From contig NC_023065.1 of NCBI RefSeq assembly GCF_000513295.1, forward strand, positions 3,969,001-4,033,000: DNA of 64,000 nt. Reading direction: 5' to 3'. The notes under the pieces are model-generated. The model was not told where the DNA came from and searched no databases. It saw only the letters and a list, made by a program, of their open reading frames with translations. Positions 9,260 through 20,041 of this stretch are shown piece after piece. Position 1 is the first letter of the stretch. Each line of letters starts with the position of its first letter. The stretch comes from Magnetospirillum gryphiswaldense MSR-1 v2 (GTDB lineage Bacteria; Pseudomonadota; Alphaproteobacteria; Rhodospirillales; Magnetospirillaceae). The translations under genes and the position numbers were made by a program.

Positions 9260-10204
9260 TCAGCCCTTGGCACGGGGATGGGCGTCGCGATAGGCGCGGG
9301 TCAGGCGCGCCTCGTCCACCTGGGTATAGCGTTGGGTGGTGGACAGCGACGCATGGCCCAGCAATTCCTGGATGGTGCGCAAATCGCCGCCGCCGGCCAA
9401 CAGATGGGTGGCGAAGGAATGCCGGAGCGCATGCGGCGTCGCCGTGTCGGGTAGGCCCATCAGGGCGCGCAGGCGGCGCATCTGCCGCTGCACCACCCCT
9501 GGGTTCAAGAGCCCGCCGCGGGCGCCGACGAACAGCGGCCCGTCGGCGGCGAGCGGGTGCGGACATAAGGTGACGTATTCGCCGATAGCCTGACGGACGA
9601 TGGGCAGCACCGGCACCAGCCGTTGTTTGCGGCCCTTGCCGGTGATGGTCATGGCATCACCGGCTGGGATGTCGCGCTTTTGCAAGGCAAGTGCCTCGCC
9701 CAGACGCAGGCCGCAACCGTAGAGCAGGGTGAACAAGGCAACGTCGCGCGCCGCCAGCCACGGCTCGTCGTGCAGTTCGCCGGCGGTCGACAGCGCCTCG
9801 ATGGCATCTTCGGCGGCCAGGGGCTTGGGCAGCGATTTGGGCGGACGCGGCGATTTCACCGCGTTGATGGCCGGGTTGTGCACCAGATCGTGGCGGTCGA
9901 GATATTTGAAGAAGCCGCGCAGGGAACTCATCAGTCGGGCCACCGACGACCGCCCCAGGCCATCGGCCTGCCGGGCGGCGAGAAAGGCCCGGAAATCGGC
10001 GGGTTGCAATTGCCCCAGCGCCGCCAGATCGGCCTCGCCCCCCAGATGTCCCAGCAGAAAGGTGGTGAAGGCGGAGACGTCGCGGGCATAGCCGTCCAGG
10101 GTATGCGGGCTCGATCGCTTTTCCCCGGCCAGCCAGTCGCGCCATTGGCCGATGGCGGCGGCCAGATCGGGGCGGGCGGCGAAATGGATGGGGGCGGGGG
10201 GCAT
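9260..10204 (-). CDS. xerC: Tyrosine recombinase XerC
   Basis: XerC acts with XerD at dif to resolve chromosome dimers. The 314-residue product has the N-terminal SAM-like core-binding domain (about 10-110) and a complete catalytic domain: Arg in YGCGLRLGEALAL, Lys in TGKGRKQR, HALRHSFATHLL (H-x-x-R), LGHASLSTTQ and the nucleophilic Tyr in RYTQVD. Length and motifs fit a housekeeping Xer protein rather than a phage integrase. The ATG (10204) overlaps the vapC stop codon, so the recombinase is transcribed from, and coupled to, a toxin-antitoxin pair. Confidence 0.94.
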   Translation of the reverse strand: MPPAPIHFAARPDLAAAIGQWRDWLAGEKRSSPHTLDGYARDVSAFTTFLLGHLGGEADLAALGQLQPADFRAFLAARQADGLGRSSVARLMSSLRGFFKYLDRHDLVHNPAINAVKSPRPPKSLPKPLAAEDAIEALSTAGELHDEPWLAARDVALFTLLYGCGLRLGEALALQKRDIPAGDAMTITGKGRKQRLVPVLPIVRQAIGEYVTLCPHPLAADGPLFVGARGGLLNPGVVQRQMRRLRALMGLPDTATPHALRHSFATHLLAGGGDLRTIQELLGHASLSTTQRYTQVDEARLTRAYRDAHPRAKG

Positions 10205-10614
10205 CAGGCCAGGACCTCGACCAAGGGGGCCAGGTCGCTGCCCTCCAGCCGCGCCGCCAGCTTGCGGTCGGCGGTGACCAGCCGGGCCCCCAGGGATTGC
10301 GCCAGGGCCAGGTAAAGGCAGTCGTAGACCGGATGGTCCAGCCGGCGGGCCAAATCCAGGGCAGCGGCGGCCAGGGGCACCGATGAATGGAAATGGGCGA
10401 TCATGGTCGGCAGGGTGGCCACGGCGATCTCGGCGTGGCTGGGGCTGGCCTTGCCGGTGCGGGCCAGTTTCCAGGCGGCATTGGCGAATTCCACCGCCAG
10501 CAGGTCGGGGGCGACCAGGGTTTCGCCCCCCGAGAGTAGGGCGCGGGCCTGGCCGCTGCCTTCTTCCTCGAACAGCCATTTGACGGCGATGCTGGTGTCG
10601 ATCACCAAGCTCAT
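10204..10614 (-). CDS. vapC: VapC-type PIN domain ribonuclease toxin
   Basis: The product is a 136-residue PIN domain protein. Acidic metal-site residues are visible in VIDTSIAVKW (D6), VEFANA (E), YDCLYLALA (D) and TADRKL (D). VapC toxins cleave tRNA or rRNA and are held by their VapB partner. The upstream gene, overlapping by 4 nt, encodes a ribbon-helix-helix antitoxin, which makes the pair convincing. The stop codon overlaps the xerC start. The RNA target cannot be read from sequence. Confidence 0.9.
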   Translation of the reverse strand: MSLVIDTSIAVKWLFEEEGSGQARALLSGGETLVAPDLLAVEFANAAWKLARTGKASPSHAEIAVATLPTMIAHFHSSVPLAAAALDLARRLDHPVYDCLYLALAQSLGARLVTADRKLAARLEGSDLAPLVEVLA

Positions 10615-10841
10615 CGGCTGTCGCGATCCTGGCGGATCAGGTGGGTGCTGTCCTCGGCCCGAGGCGGCGACATGGCCGCCACCTTTTCCACCAGGGCCAG
10701 CTTCTGCGCCGGCGTCAGCGGCGCCTGGGCGGCCAGGGCCTCGCGCAGTTCGGCTTCCAGCGACCGGTTGTTCAACTCGGCCTTGGTGCGGAACTGGTTG
10801 ATGATGGCATCGTCCAGATTGCGGATGACCACGGATCCCAT
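10611..10841 (-). CDS. vapB: VapB/FitA-like ribbon-helix-helix antitoxin
   Basis: This small protein of 76 residues opens MGSVVIRNLDDAIINQF, a FitA-type ribbon-helix-helix DNA-binding strand, followed by helices through LEAELREAL. The C-terminal part would bind and block VapC. I chose the start at 10841 because it gives the canonical FitA N-terminus and lies 18 nt from a perfect palindrome (10859-10878), the expected autoregulatory operator. It overlaps vapC by 4 nt. Confidence 0.88.
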   Translation of the reverse strand: MGSVVIRNLDDAIINQFRTKAELNNRSLEAELREALAAQAPLTPAQKLALVEKVAAMSPPRAEDSTHLIRQDRDSR

Positions 10842-10858
10842 GACCGGCTCTCCTAGAG

Positions 10859-10878
10859 TGCTATCAAAAATGATAGCA
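10859..10878. promoter_or_regulatory. Perfect 8-bp inverted repeat, vapBC operator
   Basis: TGCTATCA (10859-10866) and TGATAGCA (10871-10878) are perfect complements around a 4-nt spacer, just upstream of vapB and downstream of the DUF484 gene. VapB-type RHH proteins bind such palindromes to repress their own operon. The site is seen in the sequence; its role is inferred. Confidence 0.65.
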
Positions 10879-10900
10879 ATGTCGGTGCCCGGCCTCAACC

Positions 10901-11617
10901 TCAACCGACGAAGCGGCGTACGCTGGTATCGACGACGCGGGCGAGGAAGGTGATCAGCTCGGTGCCCTGGCCGGAATGGAAGGTGCGGCCATGGCGCGAG
11001 CCCAGGGCCAGCAGGCCGGGCGGGCACTGGCCGCCCGGTTTCAGGCGGACCTGGGCCGAGGACGACACCAGTCCGGCGCCGTCGCCGAACACCGCCGGGT
11101 CGCCGGGCATCTGTTCGTTAAGCGCGCAATCGTGATCGGGGCCGCCCATGATGCGGTCGACGCTGCCGGCGGGCAGGCGCAGGATACCCGGTGCGGTCAG
11201 GGCCGGCAGCGGCAGCAGCCAATCCTCAAAGGCCAGGGCGGCGACGTCCACATCAAGTACCGGGGCCAGATCGTCGGCGACCACCTGAGCCAGCCCGGCC
11301 ATGTCGGAGGCCGACAGCAGGGCCAGCACCGCCTCGTGCGTGCGGTTCTGGGTGCTCATGTTGGAACGGCTGGTGTGGATCAGGGTCTCGGCCGCGCCCT
11401 TGACCCGGTCGATTTCCTCTTTCAGGCGTTCGATCATGAAGGCCTGCATGTCGACGATGCCGTCCGAGCCGGGCCAGCGCGATGGCGGCGACAGCGTGGT
11501 GACCAACTCGGTGTGCCGCAGCAGGAAGTCGGGGTGCTGGCGCAGATAGGCCGCGACCTGCTTGTCGGTCAGCGCCGGCTCGCTCAACAGGGCATCATCG
11601 CGCTTGCGCACCATCAC
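10901..11617 (-). CDS. DUF484 family protein (GAF-like)
   Basis: The product has 238 residues (236-238, since two ATG codons are adjacent). The N-terminal TDKQVAAYLRQHPDFLLRHTEL segment is characteristic of DUF484 proteins, whose C-terminal half has a GAF-like fold. The C-terminus here ends LITFLARVVDTSVRRFVG. Function is not established. In other proteobacteria dUF484 genes often neighbour xerC, and here xerC lies downstream beyond vapBC. It diverges from priA with a 60-nt gap that must hold both promoters. Confidence 0.85.
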   Translation of the reverse strand: MMVRKRDDALLSEPALTDKQVAAYLRQHPDFLLRHTELVTTLSPPSRWPGSDGIVDMQAFMIERLKEEIDRVKGAAETLIHTSRSNMSTQNRTHEAVLALLSASDMAGLAQVVADDLAPVLDVDVAALAFEDWLLPLPALTAPGILRLPAGSVDRIMGGPDHDCALNEQMPGDPAVFGDGAGLVSSSAQVRLKPGGQCPPGLLALGSRHGRTFHSGQGTELITFLARVVDTSVRRFVG

Positions 11618-11677
11618 GTTTCCTTAGTTTGGCAACAGGGTGATTGCTTCTTGGCTCTTGGCCGCTAAGTTTAGACC

Positions 11678-13876
11678 ATGGTTTCCGTCGCCGCCAACCC
11701 CAGCCGTCAATTTTCTCCGCATTCGCGCGTGGCGGTGCTGCTGCCCCTGCCCTTGGCCGGACTGTACGATTATCTGACCGGGGTGGAAAGCCTGCAGGCG
11801 GGGGATTTCGTCGCCGTGCCTTTGGGCCGGCGCGAAGTGATTGGCGTGGTGTGGGGCGAGGCCACCGGCGGTGTCGCCGAAGCCAAGCTGAAGCCGGTGA
11901 TCCGGCGGCTGTCCTGCCCGCCCTTGCCGGCGATCAGCCGTAAATTCATCGATTGGGTGGCCGGCTATACCATCGCGCCGCCGGGCGCGGTGCTGCGCAT
12001 GGCCATGAGCGTGCCCCAGGCGCTGGAACCGGTGCGCGATCTGGTCGCCTGCCGGGCGGCAGTGGTGCTGCCCGAGATCAAGTTGACCGAGGCGCGGCGG
12101 CGGGTGTTGCGGGTGGCGGGCGATTTGCCGCCCTTGTTGCCCGCCGATCTGGCGCGCGAGGCCGGGGTCGGCCCCGCCGTGGTCAAGGGATTGCTGGAGG
12201 CCGGCGCCCTGGAGCCGGTGCCCATGGCGCCGCCACCGCCCTTCGCCAGCCCCGATCCCGATCATCCCGGTCCCAGCCTGTCGCCGGGTCAGCAGGCGGC
12301 GGCGGATCATCTGCGTCAGGCGGTGGCGGGCGGCTTTTCCGTTTCCGTCATTGACGGCGTCACCGGCTCGGGCAAGACCGAGGTTTATTTCGAGGCCATC
12401 GCCGCCGGCCTGGCCGCCGGGCGGCAATCCCTGGTGCTGCTGCCGGAAATCGCCCTGTCGGCGCAGTGGCTGGAGCGCTTCCGCCGCCGTTTCGGCGTCG
12501 AGCCGGCGCAATGGCATTCCGAATTGTCCGATGCCAAGCGCCGCGATACCTGGCGGGCGGTGGCGGCAGGCACGGCCAAGGTGGTGGTCGGCGCCCGCTC
12601 GGCCTTGTTCCTTCCTTATAAGGAGCTGGGACTGCTGATCGTCGATGAAGAACACGATGCCGGCTTCAAACAGGATGACGGCGTCGCCTATCATGCCCGC
12701 GACATGGCGGTGGTGCGTGGGCAATTGGGCGGTTGTCCTGTGGTGCTGGCCTCGGCCACGCCGTCCATGGAGACCGTGGCCAATATCGCCTCGGGCCGCT
12801 ATACCCGCCTGCACCTGCCCGACCGCCATGCCGGAGCGGCCTTGCCGACGATGGACCTGATCGATCTGCGCCGCGACCCGCCGCCGCGTGGCTTCTGGCT
12901 GTCGCCCCTGCTGGTCAAGGCGGTGGAGGACACGCTGGCGGCGGGGGAGCAGGCCATGCTGTTCCTCAATCGCCGCGGCTATGCCCCCCTGACGCTGTGC
13001 CGCAAATGCGGCCACCGGCTGCAATGCCCCCATTGCACCGCTTGGCTGGTCGAGCATCGGGGGGCCGGGCGCATGGTCTGCCACCATTGCGGCCACCATG
13101 TCCGTCCACCGACCAAGTGCCCCCAATGCGAGGCCGAGGACAGTTTCGCCGCCTGCGGTCCCGGCGTCGAGCGCATCGCCGAGGAAGCGGCGCATCGCTT
13201 CCCCAATGCCCGTATCGGGGTGATGGCGTCGGACACGGTGACCGGACCGCAACAGGCCGCCGATTTCGTCCGCCGGGTGGCCGAGCACGAGATCGATCTG
13301 TTGATCGGCACCCAGATCGTCGCCAAGGGCTATCACTTCCCCTTGTTGACCCTGGTCGGCGTTGTCGATGCCGATCTTGGTCTGGATGGCGGCGATCTGC
13401 GCGCCGGCGAACGCACCCACCAGTTGCTCTGTCAGGTGGCCGGGCGCGCCGGTCGGGCCGAGCGACCAGGGCGGGTGCTGTTGCAGACCTTCCAACCTGC
13501 CCATCCGGTGATGGTTGCCCTGACCTCGGGCGGGCGCGACGATTTCATCGAGGCCGAGGCCGAGGCGCGGCGTCTGGCCGGCATGCCGCCCTATGGCCGA
13601 CTGGCCGCCCTGATCGTTTCCGGGCCCGAAGCCGGGGCGGTGGATGATTTCGCCCGCAAGCTGGCCCGGGCCGCACCAAGTTTAGAGGGATTCCAGGTTA
13701 TCGGTCCGGCTCCGGCGCCGCTGGCCTTGTTACGCGGGCGTCATCGCCGCCGTTTCCTGATCAAGGTGCGGCGCGATGTGGCCCTGCACGGGCCGCTCAG
13801 GGCTTGGCTGGCGGCGGTGCCGGCGCCCAGCGCCATCAGGGTTCAGGTGGATGTCGACCCCTATGGTTTTCTCTAG
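11678..13876 (+). CDS. priA: Primosomal protein N' (replication restart helicase PriA)
   Basis: PriA reloads the replisome at collapsed forks. The 732-residue protein contains the 3'-end binding N-terminal region, Walker A ([11 protein letters not shown]), [12 protein letters not shown], and the helicase-inserted zinc site with paired cysteines ([13 protein letters not shown] and CHHCG...CPQCEAE). Motif VI-type [15 protein letters not shown] is also present. It starts [12 protein letters not shown]; no better start is nearby. It is transcribed away from DUF484, and a 228-nt gap separates it from the atp operon. Confidence 0.96.
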   Translation: MVSVAANPSRQFSPHSRVAVLLPLPLAGLYDYLTGVESLQAGDFVAVPLGRREVIGVVWGEATGGVAEAKLKPVIRRLSCPPLPAISRKFIDWVAGYTIAPPGAVLRMAMSVPQALEPVRDLVACRAAVVLPEIKLTEARRRVLRVAGDLPPLLPADLAREAGVGPAVVKGLLEAGALEPVPMAPPPPFASPDPDHPGPSLSPGQQAAADHLRQAVAGGFSVSVIDGVTGSGKTEVYFEAIAAGLAAGRQSLVLLPEIALSAQWLERFRRRFGVEPAQWHSELSDAKRRDTWRAVAAGTAKVVVGARSALFLPYKELGLLIVDEEHDAGFKQDDGVAYHARDMAVVRGQLGGCPVVLASATPSMETVANIASGRYTRLHLPDRHAGAALPTMDLIDLRRDPPPRGFWLSPLLVKAVEDTLAAGEQAMLFLNRRGYAPLTLCRKCGHRLQCPHCTAWLVEHRGAGRMVCHHCGHHVRPPTKCPQCEAEDSFAACGPGVERIAEEAAHRFPNARIGVMASDTVTGPQQAADFVRRVAEHEIDLLIGTQIVAKGYHFPLLTLVGVVDADLGLDGGDLRAGERTHQLLCQVAGRAGRAERPGRVLLQTFQPAHPVMVALTSGGRDDFIEAEAEARRLAGMPPYGRLAALIVSGPEAGAVDDFARKLARAAPSLEGFQVIGPAPAPLALLRGRHRRRFLIKVRRDVALHGPLRAWLAAVPAPSAIRVQVDVDPYGFL

Positions 13877-13961
13877 GGTAGGCGCCGGGGTGGAGTGTGC
13901 CCCGCCTGACCGGGTGGGGCGACTTTCTGAACGCCTTGTGCCGCAAGGCTACTGAGTCGTC

Positions 13962-13990
13962 TTGCAACGCAATACCCGATGTGTTAGTTA
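13962..13990 (+). promoter_or_regulatory. Candidate sigma70 promoter of the atp operon
   Basis: TTGCAA (13962-13967), a 17-bp spacer and TAGTTA (13985-13990) lie in the otherwise gene-free 13877-14104 interval before atpH. The -10 match is moderate. This is the best-spaced candidate I see; it is a pattern call only. Confidence 0.3.
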
Positions 13991-14104
13991 ACCTCCGCGC
14001 TCGTGGGAGGGGGAAACGTCTGCTGCGTCGCAAAATATTTAAAATCAATGCTTTATTGGCTGCCGGCGAATTCGTTTTCGACCTGACCCGAAGGACTTGC
14101 CCAG

Positions 14105-14659
14105 GTGCCCTCAGAAACTACTGGCGTGATCGCCGACCGCTACGCTACCGCACTGTTCGATCTGGCCGATGGCCAGAGCGTTCTTGATCAGGTGGCGGGC
14201 GACCTCAAAAGCCTGAAGGCGATGATTCGCGACAGCGCGGATCTCAACCGTCTTCTCGATAGTCCCGCGCTGAAGCGCGCCGAACAGGGCAAGGCCGTGG
14301 CCGCTCTGTCCGACGCCGCCCAGTTCCATGGACTGACCAAGAATTTTCTCGGGTTGGTGGCTAGCCATCGCCGCTTGAACTCGCTTCCTGCCATGATCCG
14401 GGCCTTCCTCGGGTTGCTGGCCAAGAAGCGGGGCGAGGTCTCCGCTCAGGTGACTTCGGCGGCTCAGCTCAGTCAAAGCCAACTCGACGCTCTGGTTTCC
14501 TCCTTGAAGTCCGCGTGCGGGGGCAATGTTGCCGTCGACGTGGCTGTCGATCCCAGCCTGTTGGGTGGGATGGTCGTCAAGGTTGGTTCCCGTATGGTTG
14601 ACAGCTCGCTGAAGACGAAGCTGCAGCACCTCAAGCTTGCCATGAAAGGGGTTGGATAA
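14105..14659 (+). CDS. atpH: F0F1 ATP synthase subunit delta
   Basis: This is the peripheral stalk subunit (OSCP type) joining F1 to F0, 184 residues, starting with GTG at 14105 behind an AAGGA at good distance. Family features are the N-terminal [13 protein letters not shown] and the C-terminal [21 protein letters not shown]. It heads the F1 operon atpHAGDC. The F0 genes are not in the window, which is usual for Rhodospirillales. The stop overlaps the atpA start (TAATG). Confidence 0.96.
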   Translation: MPSETTGVIADRYATALFDLADGQSVLDQVAGDLKSLKAMIRDSADLNRLLDSPALKRAEQGKAVAALSDAAQFHGLTKNFLGLVASHRRLNSLPAMIRAFLGLLAKKRGEVSAQVTSAAQLSQSQLDALVSSLKSACGGNVAVDVAVDPSLLGGMVVKVGSRMVDSSLKTKLQHLKLAMKGVG

Positions 14660-16188
14660 TGGAAATCCGCGCGGCTGAGATCTCCGCGATCCTCAAGCAA
14701 CAGATCGCCAATTTCGGTACCGAGGCGGAAGTCGCCGAGGTAGGCCAGGTGCTCTCGGTTGGTGACGGTATCGCCCGTGTGCATGGTCTGGACAAGGTCC
14801 AGGCCGGTGAAATGGTTGAATTCCCTGGCGGCATCAAGGGTATGGCGCTGAACCTCGAGACCGACAATGTCGGTATCGTGATCTTCGGCGACGACCGCGC
14901 CATCAAGGAAGGCGACACCGTCAAGCGGACCGGCGCCATCGTCGAAGTCCCCGTCGGCAAGGGCCTGTTGGGCCGTGTCGTTGATGGCTTGGGCAACCCC
15001 ATCGACGGCAAGGGCCCGATCGACGCGTCGGGCATGTCCCGTGTGGACGTCAAGGCCCCGGGCATCATTCCGCGTAAGTCGGTGCACGAGCCCATGTCCA
15101 CCGGTATCAAGGCCGTCGACGCCCTGATCCCCATCGGACGCGGCCAGCGCGAGCTGGTGATCGGTGACCGTCAGACCGGCAAGACCGCCATTCTGGTCGA
15201 CACCATCATCAATCAGAAGCGTTGGCACGATCAGTCGGTCGAAAAAGACAAGCTGTTCTGCATCTACGTGGCCGTCGGCCAGAAGCGCTCCACCGTCGCT
15301 CAGATCGTCAAGACCCTGACCGATTACGGTGCGATGGATTACACCATCGTCGTCGCCGCCACCGCCTCGGAAGCTGCTCCGCTGCAGTTCATTGCGCCCT
15401 ACACCGGCTGCACCATGGGCGAATATTTCCGCGACAACGGCATGCATGCCCTGATCATTTATGATGATCTGTCCAAGCAGGCCGTCGCTTATCGCCAGAT
15501 GTCGCTGCTGCTGCGCCGTCCGCCGGGCCGCGAAGCCTATCCGGGCGACGTGTTCTATCTCCACTCGCGTCTGCTGGAACGCGCCGCCAAGATGGGCGAC
15601 GCCGCCGGTGCTGGTTCGCTGACCGCCTTGCCGGTCATCGAAACCCAGGCCAACGACGTGTCGGCCTACATTCCGACCAACGTGATTTCCATCACCGACG
15701 GTCAGATCTTCCTGGAAACCGAACTGTTCTATAAGGGTATCCGCCCTGCCGTGAACGTCGGTCTGTCGGTGTCGCGCGTCGGCTCCGCCGCCCAGATCAA
15801 GGCCATGAAGCAGGTCGCTGGTACCATCAAGATGGAACTGGCCCAGTATCGTGAAATGGCCGCCTTCGCCCAGTTCGCCTCGGACCTCGACCCCGCGACC
15901 CAGAAGTTGCTGGCCCGTGGTGCCCGTCTGACCGAACTGCTGAAGCAGCCCCAGTTCGCCCCCATGTCGACCGAAGAGGAAGTGGTTTCCATCTTCGCCG
16001 GTGTGAAGGGTTACCTGGACAAGCTCGACGTCCGCGACGTCGGTCGCTTCGAAAAGGGCCTGCTGTCCGAGATCAAGGCCAAGGCGCCGGAAGTCTTGAC
16101 CGCTATCGCGACCGAAAAGCAGATCAGCGGCGACACCGAAGGCAAGCTGAAGGCTTTCCTGGACGGTTACGCCAAGACCTTCGCGTAA
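14659..16188 (+). CDS. atpA: F0F1 ATP synthase subunit alpha
   Basis: This is the non-catalytic nucleotide-binding subunit of the F1 hexamer, 509 residues, standard length. It has the P-loop [27 protein letters not shown] and the alpha signature [17 protein letters not shown]. It is coupled to atpH by a one-base stop/start overlap and followed 15 nt later by atpG. Confidence 0.98.
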   Translation: MEIRAAEISAILKQQIANFGTEAEVAEVGQVLSVGDGIARVHGLDKVQAGEMVEFPGGIKGMALNLETDNVGIVIFGDDRAIKEGDTVKRTGAIVEVPVGKGLLGRVVDGLGNPIDGKGPIDASGMSRVDVKAPGIIPRKSVHEPMSTGIKAVDALIPIGRGQRELVIGDRQTGKTAILVDTIINQKRWHDQSVEKDKLFCIYVAVGQKRSTVAQIVKTLTDYGAMDYTIVVAATASEAAPLQFIAPYTGCTMGEYFRDNGMHALIIYDDLSKQAVAYRQMSLLLRRPPGREAYPGDVFYLHSRLLERAAKMGDAAGAGSLTALPVIETQANDVSAYIPTNVISITDGQIFLETELFYKGIRPAVNVGLSVSRVGSAAQIKAMKQVAGTIKMELAQYREMAAFAQFASDLDPATQKLLARGARLTELLKQPQFAPMSTEEEVVSIFAGVKGYLDKLDVRDVGRFEKGLLSEIKAKAPEVLTAIATEKQISGDTEGKLKAFLDGYAKTFA

Positions 16189-16203
16189 GGGGTTTAGCAC
16201 CCG

Positions 16204-17085
16204 ATGCCGAGTCTTAAAGACCTACGGCTGAGGATCGTCAGCGTCAAGTCGACGCGTAAGATCACCTCAGCCATGAAGATGGTCGCAGCCTCGAAGCTCC
16301 GTCGCGCCCAAAGCGCGGCGGAAGCGGCCCGACCCTTCGCCGAACGCATGGAACGGATGCTGGGAACCCTGGCGGGTTCGCTGGCTGGTCAGGCGGGTGC
16401 TCCCGCCATGCTGGCCGGCAACGGCAAGTCCGACGTGCACCTGATCGTCATGGTGACCGCCGATCGCGGTCTGTGTGGCGGTTTCAACTCGTCCATCGTG
16501 CGTGACGTCCGGCGGTTGACCGCCGACCTGATCCGCGATGGCAAGACGGTGAAGATCCTGCCCGTGGGCCGCAAGGGCCGCGAGCAGATCAAGCGCGACT
16601 TCGGTTCCAATCTGATCGAAGGCTTCGAGGGGCTTGGCCGCAAGGGCATCACCTTCCCCGAAGCCGACATGGTTGCGTCGAAGGTCATCACCATGTTCAA
16701 CGCCGGTGAATTCGACATCTGCACCGTCGTCTACAACCGGTTCCAGTCGGCCATCTCGCAAGTGGTGACCCGCCAGCAGCTGATCCCGTTCGCCGTCCCG
16801 GCGGGCGAGGATAAGTCGGGCGAGCTCAAGGCCACCTACGAGTTCGAGCCGAGCGAAGAAGAAATCCTGGCCACCTTGGTGCCGCGCAATCTGGCGATCC
16901 AGATTTTCCGCTCCACCTTGGAAAGCCAGGCGTCCGAACAGGGCGCGCGTATGACTGCTATGGACAACGCGACGCGCAACGCGGGCGACATGATCAACGG
17001 CCTGACCATCAAGTACAACCGGTCGCGTCAGGCTCAGATCACCAAGGAACTCATCGAAATCATCTCCGGCGCCGAAGCGCTGTAA
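16204..17085 (+). CDS. atpG: F0F1 ATP synthase subunit gamma
   Basis: This is the central rotor shaft of F1, 293 residues. The conserved N-terminal coil ([20 protein letters not shown]) and C-terminal coil ([14 protein letters not shown]...RQAQITKEL) are both intact, with [14 protein letters not shown] in the middle. Spacing to atpD is 19 nt with an AGGA-type ribosome binding site. Confidence 0.98.
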   Translation: MPSLKDLRLRIVSVKSTRKITSAMKMVAASKLRRAQSAAEAARPFAERMERMLGTLAGSLAGQAGAPAMLAGNGKSDVHLIVMVTADRGLCGGFNSSIVRDVRRLTADLIRDGKTVKILPVGRKGREQIKRDFGSNLIEGFEGLGRKGITFPEADMVASKVITMFNAGEFDICTVVYNRFQSAISQVVTRQQLIPFAVPAGEDKSGELKATYEFEPSEEEILATLVPRNLAIQIFRSTLESQASEQGARMTAMDNATRNAGDMINGLTIKYNRSRQAQITKELIEIISGAEAL

Positions 17086-17095
17086 GGAAAAGTAG

Positions 17096-18529
<1,434 letters not shown>

Positions 18530-18541
18530 GTAACGGGATCA

Positions 18542-18569
18542 GGCAGTCCCGCCCGCTTGCGGGACTGCC
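18542..18569 (+). other. Perfect 11-bp hairpin between atpD and atpC
   Basis: GGCAGTCCCGC (18542-18552) pairs completely with GCGGGACTGCC (18559-18569) around a 6-nt loop. Flanking GGATC (18536-18540) and GATCC (about 18574) could extend it through a bulge. No T-tract follows, so it is not a standard terminator. It more likely acts as an mRNA stability or processing element that adjusts epsilon output relative to beta. Confidence 0.75.
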
Positions 18570-18606
18570 GCCCGATCCTCGGGTTCAAGCGTAAGGAACA
18601 CGGCGC

Positions 18607-19008
18607 ATGGCCGAGAAGATCAAGTTCGAACTGGTGTCGCCGGCTAAGCTGTTGATCAGCGAATCCGTCGACATGGTTGTGGTTCCCGGCTCCGAAGGTG
18701 ATTTCGGTGCCCTGGCGCTGCACGCCCCCATGATCACCACCGTCCGTCCGGGCGTGATCAACGTCCATAACGATGGCAAGATCGGCAATCGCATCTTCGT
18801 TGCCGGCGGCTTCGCCGAGGTGAACGAAGAACGCGTGACCGTGCTGGCGGAGGAAGCCATTCCGGTGGCCGACATCACCGCCGACATGGCTTCTGCCCGC
18901 TTGCAAGACGCGCGCGAAGCCATCGCCGACGCCAAGACCGACGCCGAAAAGGCTGCGGCCGATCAGCGGATGCTGATTGCTACCGCCCTTCAGGCGGCCA
19001 TCCATTAA
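18607..19008 (+). CDS. atpC: F0F1 ATP synthase subunit epsilon
   Basis: This is the regulatory epsilon subunit, 133 residues. It has the beta-sandwich motif (VVVPGSEGDFGALALHAPMI), FVAGGFAEV and a C-terminal helical hairpin (ARLQDAREAIADAKTDAEKA). It is the last gene of the operon, 77 nt after atpD with a hairpin in between and a strong terminator 19 nt after its stop. Confidence 0.97.
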   Translation: MAEKIKFELVSPAKLLISESVDMVVVPGSEGDFGALALHAPMITTVRPGVINVHNDGKIGNRIFVAGGFAEVNEERVTVLAEEAIPVADITADMASARLQDAREAIADAKTDAEKAAADQRMLIATALQAAIH

Positions 19009-19026
19009 GGATGGAGATATTATTGG

Positions 19027-19057
19027 AAAAAGGCCGGCCATTGCGCCGGCCTTTTTT
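19027..19057 (+). terminator. Rho-independent terminator of the atp operon
   Basis: AAAAAGGCCGGC (19027-19038) pairs with GCCGGCCTTTTT (19045-19056) around a 6-nt loop, and the right arm runs into a T-tract. It follows atpC directly and precedes the ferritin-like gene. Confidence 0.92.
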
Positions 19058-19093
19058 CGTTTTGACCTTGAAACGCAACGCGGTTGTAACACA

Positions 19094-19945
19094 ATGTCCG
19101 CCGAGCACAGTCAGCAGTGGATCGACAAGATGACGCATTGGACCCCAGAGGACATCCCGTGGGCTGATTTTGACGGCAGCAAGCTGTCCCCCGATATTCT
19201 GATGGTGGTCAAGGCCGCTTCCATGGTCGAGCGCAATGCCGGCGATTACACCGAATATCTGGGCCGCATCTTCACCAATGATCCCGCTTTCAAGCAATTG
19301 GCGGTGCAATGGCGCAAGGAAGAGGTCCAGCATGGCGACGTGCTGGGCCGTTACGCTGAATTGGCCGATCCGGATTTCAACTTCGCCCAGCGCTTCAAGC
19401 GCTTCACCGATGGCTACAAGGTCCCGATCGAGCTGGATTCCTCGGTTCGCGGTTCGCAGACCGGTGAATTGCTGGCCCGCTGCATCGTCGAGACCGGCAC
19501 CTCGTCGTTTTACAGCGCCCTGCGCGACGCCACCGACGAACCGGTGTTGAAGGCCATCTGTCATCGCATCGCCGGCGACGAGTTCCGCCACTACAAGTGG
19601 TTCTACGATTACATGAAGCGGTACATGGATGCCGAAGGGGTGGGTATCTTCCGCCGCGCCCTGGTCGCCATCGGTCGTATCAAGGAAACCGACGACGACG
19701 AATTGGCTTTCGCCTATCACGCCGCCAACGAGCCGGCGGACATGGTCTACGACCGGCTGCGCTGCAACCGTGCCTATGCGGCACGGGCCTATGGCTTCTA
19801 TCAGCCCAAGCACACCGAGCGGGCGGTCAACATGATCTTGAAGGTCATCGGCCTTGATCCCCAAGGCTGGCTGGGAAGTGCGGCCAAAAGCTTCGCCTGG
19901 AAAAAGATGCGCTCGCGCGCCGAGGCGATGAAGGCGGCGGCGTAA
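19094..19945 (+). CDS. Ferritin-like diiron domain protein
   Basis: The product has 283 residues and an apparent four-helix diiron bundle. Carboxylate/His ligands are visible in MVERNAGDYTEYLG, EEVQHGDVLGRY (ExxH), CIVETGTSSFY and DEFRHYKWFYDY (ExxH). This pattern is shared by ferritin-like and acyl-ACP desaturase-like proteins; a precise substrate cannot be assigned. The start at 19094 (MSAEHSQQW) follows the atp terminator; no ribosome binding site is obvious. It converges on plsC across a hairpin-rich 96-nt gap. Confidence 0.75.
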   Translation: MSAEHSQQWIDKMTHWTPEDIPWADFDGSKLSPDILMVVKAASMVERNAGDYTEYLGRIFTNDPAFKQLAVQWRKEEVQHGDVLGRYAELADPDFNFAQRFKRFTDGYKVPIELDSSVRGSQTGELLARCIVETGTSSFYSALRDATDEPVLKAICHRIAGDEFRHYKWFYDYMKRYMDAEGVGIFRRALVAIGRIKETDDDELAFAYHAANEPADMVYDRLRCNRAYAARAYGFYQPKHTERAVNMILKVIGLDPQGWLGSAAKSFAWKKMRSRAEAMKAAA

Positions 19946-19976
19946 CTTCCATTGCGGGCTCCCGCCCTGGTTGCGG

Positions 19977-20038
19977 CTGGAGGCTTACGCCTCCAGACCC
20001 CCCTTGTTTGTCAAAACGGGGACCGGGGATAGCCCCGG
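19977..20038. terminator. Paired hairpins between convergent genes
   Basis: CTGGAGGC-TTAC-GCCTCCAG (19977-19996) and CCGGGG-ATAG-CCCCGG (20023-20038) are both perfect hairpins. They occupy the gap between the ends of the ferritin-like gene (plus) and plsC (minus), so a bidirectional termination or REP-like role is plausible. Neither has a long T-tract. Confidence 0.55.
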
Positions 20039-20041
20039 ATA

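Noticed and set aside
11624-13504. A 626-codon open frame antisense to priA
   Set aside because: It is an antisense shadow; priA has complete helicase and zinc motifs.
19977-20038. A small RNA gene
   Set aside because: The two hairpins lie between convergent stops with no promoter; a bidirectional terminator or REP-like element is simpler.
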